Both the position numbers and the translations under genes were made by a program. Positions 41,532-53,838 of a DNA stretch of 64,000 nucleotides are shown piece by piece (the first letter of the stretch is position 1; each line of letters opens with the position of its first letter). The notes under the pieces are model-generated. The model did no database searches and was not told where the DNA came from. It saw nothing but the letters and a program-made list of their open reading frames with translations. This DNA is from Sanghuangporus weigelae (Eukaryota > Basidiomycota > Agaricomycetes > Hymenochaetales > Hymenochaetaceae). The DNA lies in contig CP137329.1 in NCBI GenBank assembly GCA_033182465.1, positions 682,001 to 746,000 on the forward strand, given 5' to 3'.

Positions 41532-43605
41532 TCATCCAGAATCCGTATAATGGTCCCTCAAAAGTCGTCTCAATTTGTCCAGCAAGAAATCGTCATGCTC
41601 CTTATACATAATCCCGTGCCGTCGTACATCTGGGTGGTGCTCCTTCGTATCCCAAGACGCAGGATACCTGTCAACCCCATGCATTCCCGTGAAGTCAAAG
41701 TCGATAAGCAACGGTCTTTTCTTCGCGTCGAGCACGATGTTCTGAGGACGCAGATCTCCGAACACGAGTTTCTTGTTATGAAGCAATTGAATCGCCTCGC
41801 CGACGCGCTCGCAGATATCAAGGTAGTTCTCCTGCTTCAGGCTGTCTGAAAGTGGAGGGCTATCGACGTAATCCATCACGACCATACAATGGCCACTGAC
41901 AAGGCGAGCAAAGTAGCGTAACTTGGGCGCTAGTTCGGCCTCTTCCAGGAGTCTATGCGCTGTCTCGTTATACCAAGCAGTAAACTTGACTACGACATCC
42001 ACCCTGCCGTCCAAATCGACCATCTTCGCTCGGTATATAGCATATGGTCTTTCGCGTTCTGCTTCTTTATCATTACGATCTCCTTGTACGACTGGGATAC
42101 ATTGACCACCATGCGTCAATTTGCCCATATATTCCAGGATCGGAACCGGTCCAGATCCTTCGACAGGAAGCGGATCAGGATACAGATGTCTAGTCGTCGG
42201 GTCTGCTCCAAGGTCCAGAAATCTGTAATGATCATCCAGTTCGCCATAGCAGAGACGTAATGCCATAGCAATACGGCCCAGGCGTAGAATCGTCCTCGAT
42301 TGGAACGCATCGATGTACAGTTCCTGAGAGATCAGCTTATCAGCGTACAGTCCGCCAATGTACACAGCAGTCGAAATTTCGATCCGAGTGCCCATAACTC
42401 CAATGATAATGGCAGGGCAATTAGATCTCGCTAGATATGGTTTGTACTAGATGGGGTCGTCATCAGTAGAATTTGTTTCATTGCATTTGTCAGGACGTAC
42501 CGAATCCTGAGCGACGGATTTCCTATAAGATATGTTGCCTTGTACAGATGGGTTCCCTCCCGAGCCATCCTCGTTCTTGTCTTCTTTAATGATACGAAAC
42601 GGATATCCCCAAGTAGCATTGGGCTTGGCCGAACCATCCTGCAACGGCTGTTTGTACTCGCCCTCGTCACCGAGGACCCGCTTGAAAAACGGTTTGAGGA
42701 GAATTTCTCTTGAACCTTCCGCATCGAATATGGCGCAAGACTCAATCATGAACTCATGGCAAATCCCCAATAGCTCGGAATCTGGCTCCAATTCAGGCAC
42801 CCAGATCGCGGAATCATCGAGATGTTCTAAACGGTACTTGAGTCTAGCGAATGCACGATTGAACAACGAGGTATGTGGGCCAAAGTTTGAAGCTGGCCTA
42901 TGAATATGCAGATCAGCATGTTCAACACAATTCCTCAGAAGCCTTGGATCCTTGACGACCTCCGATGGCGATCTAATTTCTTTAGTAACTGACGCCTTCT
43001 TAAGCGACGCTGGAGGGCCAAGTTGAGATCAAACAACAACAAACTACGAGAAACTCACCTCTGATCAATCGAGATTCATTCACGTCGGGAAGAGCATACA
43101 CAAATTCGTCCTTTTCCATTACTTCAGCAGTAACAGATGATTGTGGTCAGCTGTTAATAACTAATAGAACCGGAGTGCATAAGACATACTGGAGCTAGTG
43201 ACGATTACAACATCTACCACCATTTTCTTCACGTCCACATCCTTCGAAGGCGCGGGTCCATTGGGGAAGTAGGATCTCAGACTTCTTGCATGTAACATTT
43301 TCGAGTTGGAGTCTTGTCCGCGAAGCCACGTTGAGGTACGGCTCAGAAGCGTCTCTTCTGGATCAAAGGTAACTACACCACACTGTAAACATGATTCAGA
43401 ATAGCGAAATCTGGAGTAAAACGACGACAATGACCTTGAATGCAATTGACTCCTCATCCCCGAGTGCTTTGCCGTACACCGATTCACAGACCTTTTTTAC
43501 CAAGTCCTGCACCCTTGCGTTCTCTGGTACATCTACCACAAAAGGGCCACTCGTGGAGCTGGCTGGTACAAAGACAACGTACTCATCTCGTGTATCGGAA
43601 GTCAT
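41532..43605 (-). CDS. Crinkler-like kinase-domain protein, copy B (intact)
   Basis: Exons 43435-43605, 43190-43382, 43059-43121, 42501-43009 and 41532-42446 join in phase to 616 aa; introns are 49-68 nt. The architecture matches copy C: ubiquitin-like header (57 residues), T-W-L-R-G exon, Y-A-L-P-D linker, helical middle domain with L-F-N-R-A-F-A-R-L-K, and a kinase-like C-terminus with V-V-V-K-F, F-G-D-L-R-P-Q-N, I-D-F-D-F and K-E-H-D. It is the inverted twin of copy A (24036-26109), differing at few positions. The header differs from that of C much more than the kinase part does, which suggests separate evolution of header and tail. No break seen. Confidence 0.65.
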
Positions 43606-43669
43606 TGTGAGACGAACGTCAAACTGGAACTTCGGTTGCGGTAGTTCGTTCAACCACAGGGCGCTATTA

Positions 43670-44985
43670 AGTAGGCCACGCTCACGTGCCTTATTTCAAT
43701 CGGAGTGTAAATAATTTATATTTATGGCACATTTCGATCACACTATACAATAATCGAACTTTAGGTCGATTATACCATCTTGCGATGCTCTTTTCACTGC
43801 CCTCCCCACCTTGTTTTCTCGCCCCTGTTTTGTTACTGAGAAACTGTACCGTTCGGCTTCAAAAGCCCATGTGAGTATGTACATGTATATACACTAATGT
43901 GAAGTTTAGCCTGTGGAGTTACTGTGATCATTAGTCTTACTGTTAATTTCTGTTCTACAGAAGGAAGAGGACCAACAAAAGTCTCTGAGGCCAACGCACC
44001 ATTCGAGAAATGTGTAGCAGTCTCTCAAATTCCGCACTCACAGCACTCGTTAATATTATCATTCGAGCTCATTTGGACTAAGTTGATCGATGATGAAGGA
44101 ACACACTCAGACCTTAGGTTCAAGCTTTTCCCGCTCCCAAGGAGAAGGTGCTCAGAATTGGAATCCTAGATGACCATCCAGGAAAGGGAACGAGTGAAGC
44201 AGCATTGAACCATGCATTACTCAGGACAAATCCAATTACTCTAAGGAAGTGTCTTTACTCATGCTTATGACAAGTGAAATTTGGATGGTGGAATTATACG
44301 GCATCGTACTGACTTATTTGAGCAAGGAGATGTCCCCACATGCAGAAGGGAGGTACGTACTTGGATAAACAAGCCGCTGAGAACCAGAATCGGAGAACAC
44401 ATGACAAGAAATATCAAGAAATTGATGTCACCTGAAACAGATATTTCCATCATGCTTACATAGAAAAAAAATGATTGAATGTACATACAGTACGATATCA
44501 GATATCAACGCTTCATCATGTTCTCATGACTGGCATTGCATCATGAATATACTCCTCGCAAACAAATCCCATTCACAGAACTCACGAAATGGGGTCCGGC
44601 TAGGAACAGCAGGAAGAAGACACCAAAGTTATGCTTCAATACGGAAATGTATAGTGCCACAATACTAAAATGCCGTGCGATCCGGGCGAGCGATCTTATA
44701 GAGTTGGAGAACCTTGCAGGCAATGTCCGTCAGACAACCTCGATAAACCCACGATAAAACCGGCCAGAGTCTCCACTTATGCGATCCAAAATCATAATCA
44801 TAAGTCTGTTTTCTGATAAGCCCGTCATGTAAACAAATAGATACACGGAGTCAAAACAGAGCGAAGAAAAGCAGTGTTTTTCAATTCAATCTAATTTGAC
44901 ACCAGGAATAACTTTGGCCTGCAAGTTGCCTTTACATGTGTCTCCAAAGGAGAAGAAGCAAGAAACATCACGAATGGCAGGAGCA
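43670..44985. other. Intergenic stretch without recognised gene
   Basis: About 1.3 kb between gene B and fragment E. There are only short frames, none with a recognisable motif, and no terminal repeats that I could pair. Confidence 0.5.
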
Positions 44986-44989
44986 ACAG

Positions 44990-46020
44990 AGGAGCTTCTT
45001 CCTATCTGCCTCCGAGAAACGGGGATGCCATTGAGAATCTTGTGGAAGCTGATCACTCCCAGGTCATAAGTGAGTCGACATCCCCGTAAGGAATGATCAT
45101 TGCCAATGGCCGTACCCGAGTGAAGAGCTTACAAGATGGCTGTTTCCCAGTGCAAGTCACAAGACTCAATGATGAGTTCTTGACAAGTCGAAAGTAGTTT
45201 GGAGTCAAGCCCCGATCCAGGCACCCAGATCACAGGACTATCGAGACGATCTAAGTGTTACTCAGACCTGGAGAATACATGGTTGAACAACGAAGTATGA
45301 GGTCCAAATTCTAAAGCTGGCCTGTGAATGTGTAGATCAGCATGTATGACACATTTCCTAAGAAGCTTGTGATCCTTGATGACATCCGATGGAGATCTAA
45401 TTTCATAAGTGTCAGACGCTTGCTTGACTGACACTAGAGGGCAAAGTTAAATTCAGCAGTAGCTAACTACAATTAATTCAATTTTGATCAGAGATAAATC
45501 GGAACAACTAGAAAGAGCGTACAAGAAGTCGCCCATTTTCATCACTTCAATGGCAAGTGTCGAGGTCAGCAATAGTCTGACCGAACCGGACAGCAGAGGA
45601 CGTACTGTATTTAGTGATGACCACGAGATCTATTGCTGTGCTCTTCCCATCTATCCCAGGTACATATCCATTCGGGAAGTGATCCTTGAGACCGGACGAT
45701 AGCGACAATATGGCGCTGTCTCCCTGCGTGCAAAGCCAAGTGAGAGCAAGGCCGAAAAGCATCTCTCCTGACTTGGGTAACAGTTCACTGCACTGTAACA
45801 ACGAATGAGAATCACTAAGGTTTTCACAGGACAGAAACAATAGCCTTAATATCTTCATCATCAGGCAAGGTTTTCACGAGGAGTCGAGTAGCGCCGTCTG
45901 CATCCCAAACTGTAGCATATTCCGGCAGAAATAGATGGGAGTGACCCTTGAAGTTGCAAGGTACATTAACACAGTATGGAATCAGGAGACAGTGAGAGAT
46001 CAGAGTTTAGGTCAATGCTG
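44990..46020 (-). pseudogene. Crinkler-like fragment E (fossil)
   Basis: On the minus strand it matches the header, second exon and part of the middle domain of genes B and C, with clear divergence. The kinase-like part is missing. It has several breaks and is much older than copies A-C. Its second exon is the closest match to fragment F at 1105-1215. Confidence 0.65.
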
Positions 46021-46327
46021 AGTTTAGTATAATAGTAATATGTCGCCCACACAAACTCATGGGATCCACGGTCACATGCACTCTACAGGATTCACTAATC
46101 ACAGCGGGCAGCTGTGGAATCACCGTGGGAGATATAACTATTTATATCCATATGGATATTTAAAGTATTATTAAGTGTTTCCATTTGGGTATGCTGAGAG
46201 GAGATATTTTAAGTATCATCACAGGAGATTCCTAAAATGAAATTTTAAATATCCAAAAGAGTCTCAGTGGTGGATACTTGCAGCTAATATGGTAATAAAT
46301 ACTTGAAATATCCCAAAAGGTATGGGA

Positions 46328-48152
46328 CACAGCGGGCAAACAGTTATTTAGACACGGACTAAATCCATAACTAGATGACAAATGAAATTTGAAATATACA
46401 GGCATTTACCGGTCCTTTAAACAGTACCCTTCCTTTGAACACCCTACATTTACTCACTCAAACCTCCAATTTGCAACTTGAAATTTTTATAATAGGTGGA
46501 CAGAATACACATGAGTCATGCTGCAAAATTTCAGCAAATTACTATGACCCGTTAAATACAGAGAAATTATTTACTGCTGAATTTCAGTAAAACTCAATGA
46601 GAAACAATGAATCAGATGCATTTTTCTATTCATTCATGCTTTGAGCATGACTCAAAAGCAGATATATTACTGCCTTTTTCATATGTATTGTCACTCGCGA
46701 CTTCTGTGATTTTTGTCACACAGAACACCTCAAAATATAAAAATCACCATATCTCATTCAATTCGTGACCGTTTTGCATGATATAAGTTTCTTAATTCAT
46801 AGTTTTAAGATATGTTTCAAACTCCAACAAGGATGAAGAGAAATGAGCAAAGAATGAGTGAGATATGTTGTAAAAGGTTGATTTTAGACACTTCCTTCAT
46901 GTGCAGTTTTTCCTGCCCTCAGACTGGGTGCTACAACAATCTAGACTGCACCAAAGTGAGTCTATTGGTATAATATGAACTTACAGACATCAGATTTCCT
47001 AAGAATAAATTTATTTTGAGGTCTGGGGGTCCTTGAGAAAAGGTAGGTTTGAGCTCAGCTCAGACATGCATCAAACCAGCAGATACAACACAGAATAGAG
47101 CTCAAAGTCAGTCTGTAAACTTAAAATAAAATAATCATATCATTTTGGACTTGCTTATAGGACTGTAGAAGCAGGGATGAGGGCAGGAAAAACTGCATAT
47201 AAAAGATGTGTCTAAAATCGGCCTTTTACGACATATCTCACTCATTCTTTGCTTATTTCTCTTCATCCTTATTAGAGTTTGAAACATTTTTAAAAAATAT
47301 GAGCTTAGCAACTTAGATTATGCAAAGCGGTCAAGAATTGAGTGAGATATGGTGATTTTTATATTTTGAGATGTTCTGTGTGACAAAAAACACAGAAGTC
47401 GCGAGTGACAATACATATGAAAAAGGCAGTAGTACTCCACTACTGTAAGTACATGCAGCCTAGTTTGTGTGGTGAAAGAGCTATCCAATGAATTAATATA
47501 AGGCATACAATAAAGGTGACTTGAAAAGCGTGACGAGCAGACTTATCAACATTATTATGTAATCGGGCAGTTCTCATCTCGCGAATACATGCGCTAGCAT
47601 GACACTTATGTCACAAGGTGTTCAATGGAGTTAATTTCATGACATTTACCCTACTTTTTTCACACGTACAATTTGATTTTTCCTGCACATTTTACAGCTT
47701 AAAAAAATCTCAGTATATATTCTCCATAGCAGACTACTTAGATATGTAATTAGATTTTTTAAAATTGTTTGTGGTGTTGTGTACGAGTGGATCTATATTG
47801 GGTGTTCAAAGGATCGTTAAATGCCTGTAATAATGCATTTAGTCACATAATATATTTGATGTCTTTTTCTTAGCTAAATGCTAAACTATATTTGAAATAA
47901 CAAAAGGGATTTAGATTCAGATTTAGTACACAAAGAAATAACTATAATTACTAAAACTAGAAAGTATAGTTATTTCCTTGTTTACCAAATTCGAATCTAA
48001 ATCCCTTTTGTTATTTCAAATATAGTTTAGCATTTAGCTAAGGAAAAGACATCAAATATATTATGTGACTAAATGCATTATTATATTTCAAATTTCATTT
48101 GTCATCTAGTTATGGATTTAGTCCATGTCTAAATAACTGTTTGCCTACTGTG
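46328..48152. mobile_element. Small CACTA-like palindrome
   Basis: Ends CACAGCGGGCAAACAGTTAT, inverted at 48152, with GGA/AGA flanks. The empty site in the opposite arm is at about 49052-49060. Without the nested element it is only about 394 bp and almost one hairpin. Its ends resemble those of the RPB1-carrying element (CACA..GGGCAAA.AGTTAT). Confidence 0.7.
46399..47827. mobile_element. 1,429-bp palindromic TA element
   Basis: Ends CAGGCATTTA...TAAATGCCTG, flanked by TA (46397-46398, 47828-47829). The empty site lies in the mirror arm near 48093-48102. Long imperfect inverted arms meet near 47040. No coding capacity. Confidence 0.8.
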
Positions 48153-48420
48153 AGAGGCTTGGATACATAGTGTGGATACCATAATATATACTTTAATTAT
48201 CCAATTGGGTATCAAAGGATTGGATATTCATTTCAGATATGCTTATGGATACTTTAAATATCCAAAATGGGAATATCAAAAGGATAATCAGCATATCAGC
48301 TAACCATATCTGTAAGCATATCCATAAAGGTATCTCGAGTTTGGATATTTTCGGAGGATATTTTAAATATTTCCTTTTATATTCTTTTGAATATCCATAT
48401 CTGGGATTCATGATAATTTA

Positions 48421-48785
48421 GTCACGTGATTTTTGGCTCTCAAAACACAATAAATCATATCTTTATAAATACTCAACCGTTTTGCATGATCTAAGTTGAT
48501 GAGTTCATTGTTTAACCTCTGCTCTTATATTTCGAGTTGAACGAGAGAGAAATATCAAGAAATAGTCCCAGAGCATCACAAAAGATTGACAAGCAGATTT
48601 AGACAATATATAAAATTGGTTGTTTGTGATGTTCTGAGACCATTTCTTGATATTTCTCTCTCATTCAACTAATATAAGAGCAGAGGTTGAACGATGAATT
48701 CATCAACTTAGATCATACAAAATGGTTGAGTATTTATAAAGATATGATTTATTGTGTTTTGAGAGCCAAAAATCACGTGACTAAA
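48421..48785. repeat. Central hairpin of the foldback element
   Basis: GTCACGTGATTTTTGGCTCT and its complement enclose arms that share a motif (ATATCT...ACCGTTTTGCATGATCTAAG) with the palindromes at 36910-37993 and 46399-47827. Confidence 0.7.
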
Positions 48786-49165
48786 TTATCATGGAATCCC
48801 AGATGTGGATATTCAAAAGAATATAAAAGGAAATATTTAAAATATCCTCCGAAAATATCCAAACTCGAGATACCTTTATGGATATGCTTACAGATATGGT
48901 TAGCTGATATGCTGATTATCCTTTTGATATCCCCATTTTAGATATTTAAAGTATCCATAAGTGTATCTGAAATGAATATCCGATCCTTTGATACCCAATT
49001 GGATAATTAAAGTATATATTATGGTATCCACACTACGTATCCGAGCCTCCCATACCTTTTGGGATATTTCAAGTATTTATTACCATATTAGCTGCAAGTA
49101 TCCACCACCGAGACTCTTTTGGATATTTAAAATTTCATTTTGGGAATCTCCTGTGATGATACTTA

Positions 49166-50475
49166 CAGCTGTTTGCAAAAGTAATAAGAAAAGCCTAAAT
49201 CACGTGATTTGTTGACACATGTCGTGTCCTTGAACAACAAAAATGAATTGAGTGCTCTATTTCTCAGTCAATACTGCATGTAAAAATATGATATGGCTAT
49301 GTAAAAAAAGTGCTCGAAAATGCGCTTCCAACGGTGTAAGAATGTATGAGAAATATAGTGTGTACATGACAGAACAAAACAGACAACCTTGTCAACCCAT
49401 CCCTCACAACCATCCCTCAGGCCATTGAAAAATCACCACTCATGAAATACTCCATGTAAAAATATAATTCAGGTGGCATAATTCATGCAAGTGCAGAAGG
49501 TATCTATGTACAAGTTCTTGTGGCATATTGATAGGCCCTTTAATGGTAGAGTAAGGCAACAGCCATTCATGCCCACTTGCAGAACCCCTCTCCTCAGCCT
49601 CCTCGCAGGGCACTAGCACTCATTGTTTCGATTACCAACAGGTCAGTACTTGCCCTTCACTGCCTATCCCATCCAGTTGAAGCTCTGAAGAGAAAATGCA
49701 GCAGCCTTTAGAGCCAGGTCCGTCAACATCTTCATATTCTTCTTTGCATCTCGAGCCAAAGCAGTCAAAGCAGGCTAAGGAGCCTCAACAACAGATCAGT
49801 TAGCTACAATTTGTTGTTATCACTCAGTACACAGCTCGCATGTACAGATCATATTAAGTACAAGAAGCAATTCACGACTGAAGGCAAACTCTTGATCAAA
49901 CGAGAGCAGGTGGAACTCAAATCATCGCTACTAAAAGAATACGGTCTGAAACTGCATATGACGGCCAAAATACATGGGAATACAGAGGTAGAATGACATA
50001 TAGAAGAACAGAATACTTATTCAGATAGGGAGGGAACAAGAAGAGCATGACACAGCAATTCCTGCTGTACATGCGTTACAAGGCAAGGCAAATGGAGCCA
50101 CTGTGTGGTGACCTACCACAGCGTGCTCTTGGTATACTCAAACAGCCGCAAAAGGGATCAATGTGCCCGCATAAGAAGTAAGAAGACCGAGTCGAAATAA
50201 ATAAACACGAAATGAGATCCTTTCGAGTAACAACCACCAAACTAGACAAAGGAGAGGTGAAGAAGGCATAATTCCATCCGTGGAGGGCAAGCAATTGTCC
50301 GGTCCGTAGTACTTTTGGCCTCCCACAGTGTGAGTGAGGCAAGGCTGGATGGTCCCTCGCCCAGCTCACATCGCCTTCCCCTTCCTCTTCGAGTCCGTCA
50401 TCTTCGGCTCCTGATCCGTCTGAGCAGGGTTAACTGACTCCATCCATTGTAACAGAATAAGGTAGTCCAGATTTG
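49166..50475. repeat. Left terminal inverted arm, copy 2
   Basis: Matches 1218-2525 directly and 61440-63340 inverted. It includes the shared 3' coding end of the left coiled-coil gene. Confidence 0.85.
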
Positions 50476-52086
50476 TCGTATTCATTCCGTAACGTGTCTG
50501 CGCTTCAATGAAATTATTAATTTCCTTCTCCGTGTTGGATGAGGCTCCATCAACTTCATCTTCGTTTGTTTCAAGAGTTTCAACTTTCTCGGTCTCCTGC
50601 AAAGCTTTACTGAAATCAAAAACTTCCTGCGAGTTGACGTCTCCTGTACGAGCCTTCTTGATCGTGGTCCACGCGGCTTCCAGCTGCTTGAAGGGTAGCT
50701 TGACCTCAAGCGCGCCTGCTTTTATAAGATTGTATACACGTGAGGATCCAGATATTGCTAGATTTAGTAACTTCTTGTCACCGAGCACTTGCAGGCACCA
50801 CTGAAGAACATTAAGCTGATGAGTGCAGCTCCACTGCTTCTCGAGAGTCTTCTTGATTTCCTTCTCAAAGACTCCCGCATTTCCCTCTAGGTGGTTTATC
50901 AATGCCGAATTGATCGGGGGACGTTCAATTTGAGGACTGCTGTCAACCTTGATCCCGGAAGATTCGACATTCGAAATGCCAACAACGATATCTGATTGTC
51001 CAAATAGAGTGTTTCAGATTCAGAATTGCTGTGAAATGCTACCTGCCTTAAGTGAAGGGTCCATACCTTCTCTCTCTTGGCGCTTCAGTGGCGCAGGAGT
51101 CCCTCCAGATGCGCTGCTGGTATGGCCCACCTGAGAGCGTTGCTGACTAGCATATACCGCTTCTTCCACTGTACCACCACGAGAAAGTACTCTAATAAGG
51201 TTGTGTTGCTCAGCAAGCACAGCATTCAGAGATTCAATTTCCACGCCCATTTGTTCTGTTTCCTTCTTAACCATGCTATATTCCCATATTATGAGCGGGG
51301 CGAAGAACTTCAAGACGCAACCAAAGAATTCCTCGATAGTTTCCATACCAAAATGTCCAATTTTGTTACATTGGTGCATCAGCTTCCGATCGAAAATCTC
51401 TGACAATTGTGGCGTTCAGAAGAGTAGCAAAATATGGACCATTCGGTGAATAACGCTCCTCTTTCAGAAGATAGTGGAAAACAGAGTGACGAGGACAAAA
51501 CAGGTACGTCCCGTTCAGCCTCGATTGAACGTCGAAGTGGAGGTGGTAATGTTCCGTCAGCTTCAATAAAAACATGTGCCATAGATTGACTGGCATCGCC
51601 CATTCCAATTCGCTCAGGAAACCTGTCACATTGAGGAACTTTGGAAGGACGAGTGTGAAACCACGTGCCACGTCAGATCGCGCCATCGTATACCCACGTC
51701 AAACATCTAACAACTTTGTGGCTGCATCATTCTAAAAAGAAAGAGAGACTATTAGGTAAGGTAGGAAAGGTGTGTCTAATTGTGAACGAGTCATTTACCC
51801 CTAAAGAAGAAGCCTTGAGCATCCTCACATGCTCCACGGTCTCAGAGAGCGCCATCGCAAACTTGGAGATATCCTTTTTCACCGTCGCGGAATGGTCTTT
51901 CAACTTTGCACGTTGATCGTCCACAGCACTCGCTACGCCATCACAACGCTTATCAAGACGAGTTACATGCTGAGAAAGCCGATGAACGACATCGCATAGC
52001 ACATCTGTGAGAACCATTATTTGATCAGGAGGATAACCCTCAGCCTCTTCCAGTCTCCTTTTAATCCTTGTATGCTGAACAGCCAT
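50366..52086 (-). pseudogene. Left outward coiled-coil gene, copy 2
   Basis: Same three-exon structure as 2417-4136. It has CAG where copy 1 has a stop in exon 1, keeps the shared TGA (51699-51701), and carries one extra base near 51373-51376 that shifts the middle frame. The private breaks therefore differ between the copies. The C-terminal exon is open to its stop at 50366. Function unknown. Confidence 0.6.
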
Positions 52087-52460
52087 ACCCTAAATAGGGT
52101 CTATAGAGCCCAATTTTAGAGGGGCAGGGCAAAACAAGACATGGAACGCACCTTCCCCCTTTGATGTGCCACGGGTTGGGTGGGTTGAGAGGTGGGAAAC
52201 AAATGTTGGCGGGCGGATGTCGCGCCTGCATATCCCGGTAGCGGGGCGGCTCTGAGACATAGTGTAAGTGTAGGACATTCTGACTGAACAGTCCAAACTG
52301 TGTGGCAAAGGGAGGTGTGTAAGTGTGAGTGTTAGGAGGTGGAGCGGGGGAAGAGAGATATAGGGTGATGGGCATGCCTTATACTTACTAAGCTGCGACA
52401 CTGTCGCGAGTTCTTTCTTTGTCTTTGTTTATGTTTATTTCGCCCACTGCCACTGCCAGC

Positions 52461-53627
52461 ATGACGCATGGGGTTCCTATCTCAGATGACCTGCGTCGTA
52501 TTATTGTGCACATGTCCATGAACTGTGGACTAGATATAAAAGGCATTGTTTATCTCACCGCAGTTCCTCAGGCTTCAGTGTATCGGGTCTTGAATGCTTG
52601 GAAGCAAACTGGTGAAGAGTGTCTTGCACCCCATTCAAAATCAGGGCGTCCAAGGGCATTAGACCTCGCTGATACCCAGGTACGACTGAAGAATCGTGAT
52701 CTCGGAGATGTAACTAACAAGGAACAAGTTTCTTTTGAAAACAGTGACGCGTCACAATGATATCTATCTTGATGAACTCAGACAATCGCTCGAAGAAAGA
52801 TGCAGTGTGAGAGTGTCTGATGCTACCATTTGGAGACCTCTTAACCGGGCAGGCTTTTGAATGAAGGAGGTAATTGTAGCTTATTCGAAAGGGCTGATAA
52901 AAAATCAACAATTTAACATAGATCACAAAGCATGCGCAAGAACGCAATGAGTCCCGTTGAGCAGAGTATCGGCTTTGCATCGGAGCAAATTATTCTCCAG
53001 AGCAGTTGGTTTTCGTTGATGAAAGTGCGTATGATCGAAGGACATATTTGCGTGGTAGAGCATGGGCATTAGAGGGAGTTCGTGCATGCCGAAAGCAGGT
53101 ATTCATGAGAGGAAAATGGTATACTTTCAGAGCTATCTGCACATTACGTCGTTTTCATGCTTTCAGGTATTCCATCCTCTCTGCTATATCTATGAGCGGA
53201 ATTGTGGAATGCATGATTGTCGAAGGATCATTCAATACGGAGCTTTTTATGGTTTTCATTGAGAACCTTTTGGCCAAAATGAAGCCATTTCCGGCACCGA
53301 TGTCTGTCGTTGTTATGGACAATTGTGCCATCCACAAAGCTCACAAACTTCTCGAGCTTGTTGAAGGAAGGTGATAACTTTTTTCAAATATGTTACTGAA
53401 AATTTGTTCACCACTTTCATAGAGGAATGAGGCTCGAATATTTGCCAGCGTATTCTCCTGACTTCAACCCAATTGAGCTAGCTTTCTCGCTGCTTAAACA
53501 TAATTTACATCGCAGTCCGCCGCTGGAGGGGGATGAGGTTCTTGTATATGAATACCTATATCTTCAAACTTTTGGCACCTCTGCAGCGGATTGTTGAAGT
53601 TTCTATCATCAATCAGGCTATCTCTGA
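52461..53627 (+). pseudogene. IS630/Tc1-type DD34E transposase, copy 2
   Basis: Almost identical to copy 1 (offset 47884) with the same three introns and the same three in-frame TGA codons (52858-52860, 52958-52960, 53595-53597). The D, D and E catalytic positions are all kept. The few differences from copy 1 are mainly C/T or G/A changes. Confidence 0.8.
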
Positions 53628-53838
53628 TTTGGTCCTGATGTGGATCCCAAGGAACAAATGCAGTTGAAGCAGTTTTATATATTTCATGCGTAGAAAGAGC
53701 TGTTGAAGCCCGAAATGGATTAAATACAGCGAGCGAAAGACAGAAGGAAAGAAACTGTGCACAGCAAACAGAAAGGGAGTACGTCGTGCGCATTAAACAT
53801 CAAACAACTAAAGGAGAAAGCAATGCGACTGCGCCATT

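Larger units (their letters stand above)
23975..43665. repeat. Large inverted duplication with Crinkler-like genes
   Basis: The left arm (about 23975-29050: gene A, intergenic, header fragment D) is mirrored by the right arm (about 43665-34600: gene B, intergenic, gene C). The intergenic sequences match as well, so elements inserted in one arm can be dated against the empty site in the other. The unique centre (29.1-34.6 kb) holds the host gene. Arm D is truncated after its header. Confidence 0.75.
46100..49163. mobile_element. Nested foldback element, left arm and centre
   Basis: An AT-rich palindrome centred near 48600: 46135-46327 plus 48153-48580 pairs with 48615-49163, and pairing continues past large copy 2 at 63343-63378. 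GGATATTTTAAATAT-type motifs recur along the arms. Its right end is hidden by the elements inserted there. No coding capacity. Confidence 0.7.

Noticed and set aside
43670-44985. A further gene between copy B and fragment E
   Set aside because: Only short frames without splice-consistent extension or recognisable motifs.
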